A DNA stretch of 64,000 nt from Stappia indica. Its GTDB lineage: Bacteria > Pseudomonadota > Alphaproteobacteria > Rhizobiales > Stappiaceae. The stretch spans positions 1,612,001 through 1,676,000 of the forward strand of contig NZ_MBQE01000001.1 in the NCBI RefSeq assembly GCF_001696535.1, read 5' to 3'. The position numbers and the translations under genes were made by a program. Below are positions 62,669 to 64,000 of this stretch, one piece after another; the first letter of the stretch is position 1, and each line of letters begins with the position of its first letter. The notes below the pieces were generated by a model. That model was not told where the DNA came from. It was given only the letters and a program-made list of their open reading frames with translations, and did no database searches.

Positions 62669-64000
62669 TCAGGCGGCGCGGATCGCCGTCAGGAAGCGGC
62701 CGATCTGACCGCGCAGCATGTCGGACTGCCGGTTGAGTTCGGTGGCAGCCGACAGCACCTCGCGAGAGGCGCCGCCGGTCTGCTCCGCTGCGGCACCCAG
62801 GTCGGCGATGGAGCCTGTCACCGACATGGTGCCCGTTGCTGCGCTCTGGACGTTGCGAGCGATTTCCTGCGTTGCCGCGCCCTGCTGCTCGACGGCGGAA
62901 GCGATCGCGGTCGTCACGATGTCCATCTCCCGGATCGTCTCGGTGATCGAGCGGATGTCGGAAACGGCCACTCCGGTTGCGGACTGGATGGCGGTGATCT
63001 GGGCTCCGATCTCCTCGGTGGCGCGCGACGTCTGGTTCGCCAGTTCCTTGACCTCGGCAGCAACCACAGCAAAACCGCGCCCCGCCTCGCCCGCCCGAGC
63101 CGCCTCGATGGTGGCGTTGAGGGCGAGCAGGTTTGTCTGCTCCGCGATATCGGAGATCAACCGCAGAACCTCGCCGACCTTCTGCGAAGCATGTGCCAGC
63201 GACTGCACCCGTTCGGACGTGAGGCCGGCGCTGGCGACCGCCCGCTCCGACATGGCCGTGGAGGACGACACCTGGCGGGCGATCTCCTGGATCGAGGCCG
63301 CGAGTTCCTCCGCTGCCGTCGCGATGGTCTGGACGTTCTGGTTGGCCTCTTCCGCCGCCACGCCCACTGTCACGGTACGCGCGGCGGAGCTGCTGGCCGT
63401 TCCGGTCAGGCCGCGCGCCGCCCCTTCCATCTGCGAGGCCGCGCTGGTCACCGTGGCGATGGCCGCACGGGCCGCGCTCTGAAACTCGCCGACGGCCGCT
63501 TCCATCGCCTCCTGCCGGCGCAGCTTCGCCGCGGTCTCGCGCTCCTGCTCCGAGCGCATGCGCTCGCCCTCGATCATTCGCGTCTTGAACACGTCGACGG
63601 CGCGCGCCATTTCGCCGAGCTCATCGCCCCGCTGTGTGCCGGGGATGGTGACGGTGAGATCGTCTTCGGCCAGCCGCCGCATCACGCCGGTGATCGCAAC
63701 GACGGGACGGGACAGGCTGCGGGCGGCGAAGAGGGCGATGCCGAGACCGACGGCGACGATGGCAAGGCCGAGCACGACCGAGGCAATCTCCTGCCACAGG
63801 AATTCGCCCTGAATGACCGGGCCGAGTTTCTCCTCCCTGGCAACAGCGGCCAGCAGGCCTTCCGTCGCCTCGTCCACCATCAGCGGTCCCAGCCGGTCGA
63901 GCGTGTCGCGATAGACCGCCTCGAACGCCTGGGGATTGCCCGCCAGCTGTTGTGCCTTTCGGAAACCGTCGCGATAGGCCAGCGCATTGTCGTGAATGCG
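62669..64000 (-). CDS. Methyl-accepting chemotaxis protein, 3' part
   Basis: At least 443 codons; the 5' end lies beyond the window. The visible part opens with a periplasmic sensor remnant ([20 protein letters not shown]), then a membrane helix ([19 protein letters not shown]), a HAMP segment ([20 protein letters not shown]), and the signalling domain with the hairpin tip [20 protein letters not shown] and [20 protein letters not shown]. No CheR-binding pentapeptide at the C terminus. The ligand cannot be inferred. Confidence 0.95.
   Translation of the reverse strand, partial: RIHDNALAYRDGFRKAQQLAGNPQAFEAVYRDTLDRLGPLMVDEATEGLLAAVAREEKLGPVIQGEFLWQEIASVVLGLAIVAVGLGIALFAARSLSRPVVAITGVMRRLAEDDLTVTIPGTQRGDELGEMARAVDVFKTRMIEGERMRSEQERETAAKLRRQEAMEAAVGEFQSAARAAIATVTSAASQMEGAARGLTGTASSSAARTVTVGVAAEEANQNVQTIATAAEELAASIQEIARQVSSSTAMSERAVASAGLTSERVQSLAHASQKVGEVLRLISDIAEQTNLLALNATIEAARAGEAGRGFAVVAAEVKELANQTSRATEEIGAQITAIQSATGVAVSDIRSITETIREMDIVTTAIASAVEQQGAATQEIARNVQSAATGTMSVTGSIADLGAAAEQTGGASREVLSAATELNRQSDMLRGQIGRFLTAIRAA

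Overview
The window looks like chromosomal DNA of a high-GC alphaproteobacterium of the order Hyphomicrobiales. The case rests on the petA-petB order, a FlbD/FlhA/FliFGHN flagellar cluster that carries the CtrA inhibitor SciP, CtrA-like half-sites, PmtA-like and DUF1285/DUF6111 families, and GC-rich coding sequence throughout. A marine member of the Stappiaceae type fits, but that placement is inference. No tRNA, rRNA, CRISPR array, integrase or insertion sequence was seen.

0-12.6 kb: start of the cytochrome bc1 operon (petA, petB cut by the window edge), two paralogous ABC half-exporters flanking a small membrane protein, then trmL, a secreted DUF1176-like protein, hemF with a lone AAA ATPase, and a coupled reverse-strand operon (DUF1285, Nudix CoA pyrophosphatase, DUF6111, CCA-adding enzyme). 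12.7-19.6 kb: a coupled MoxR / DUF58 / DUF4159 / membrane-protein operon of the cell-envelope vWA type. 19.7-27.6 kb: single genes (GNATs, glutathionyl-hydroquinone reductase, Nudix, metallophosphoesterase, YbaK, a tail-anchored orphan, a 37-codon ORF) and the agmatine-to-putrescine pair aguB-aguA.

27.7-40.0 kb: flagellar block. On the reverse strand fliK-flgD, sciP and fliF-fliG-fliH-fliN-flbD-flhA follow each other; an orphan forward gene with a CtrA-like site borders the block. This arrangement ties export, motor-switch and hook-length genes to cell-cycle (CtrA/SciP) and late-class (FlbD, sigma-54) control. 40.4-50.0 kb: mnmA, a PmtA-like methyltransferase, a phytase-like esterase, a methyltransferase/metal-hydrolase pair, a Tat-exported PhoX protein, a small GNAT and a Tat-type dienelactone hydrolase.

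50.1-58.4 kb: the most unusual stretch. Four tightly coupled reverse-strand genes encode a 782-aa beta-rich protein, a 366-aa unknown, a 319-aa alpha-toroid protein with a class II terpene-cyclase-like DADDTA motif, and a 1224-aa protein that joins an N-terminal beta-propeller-like region, a long amphipathic-helix region and C-terminal membrane segments. It has its own terminator and an AT-rich leader, and I cannot match it to a named system. 58.4-64.0 kb: a manganese/zinc-type ABC uptake operon with a strong promoter and a repeated operator-like motif, and the 3' part of a methyl-accepting chemotaxis gene cut by the window end.
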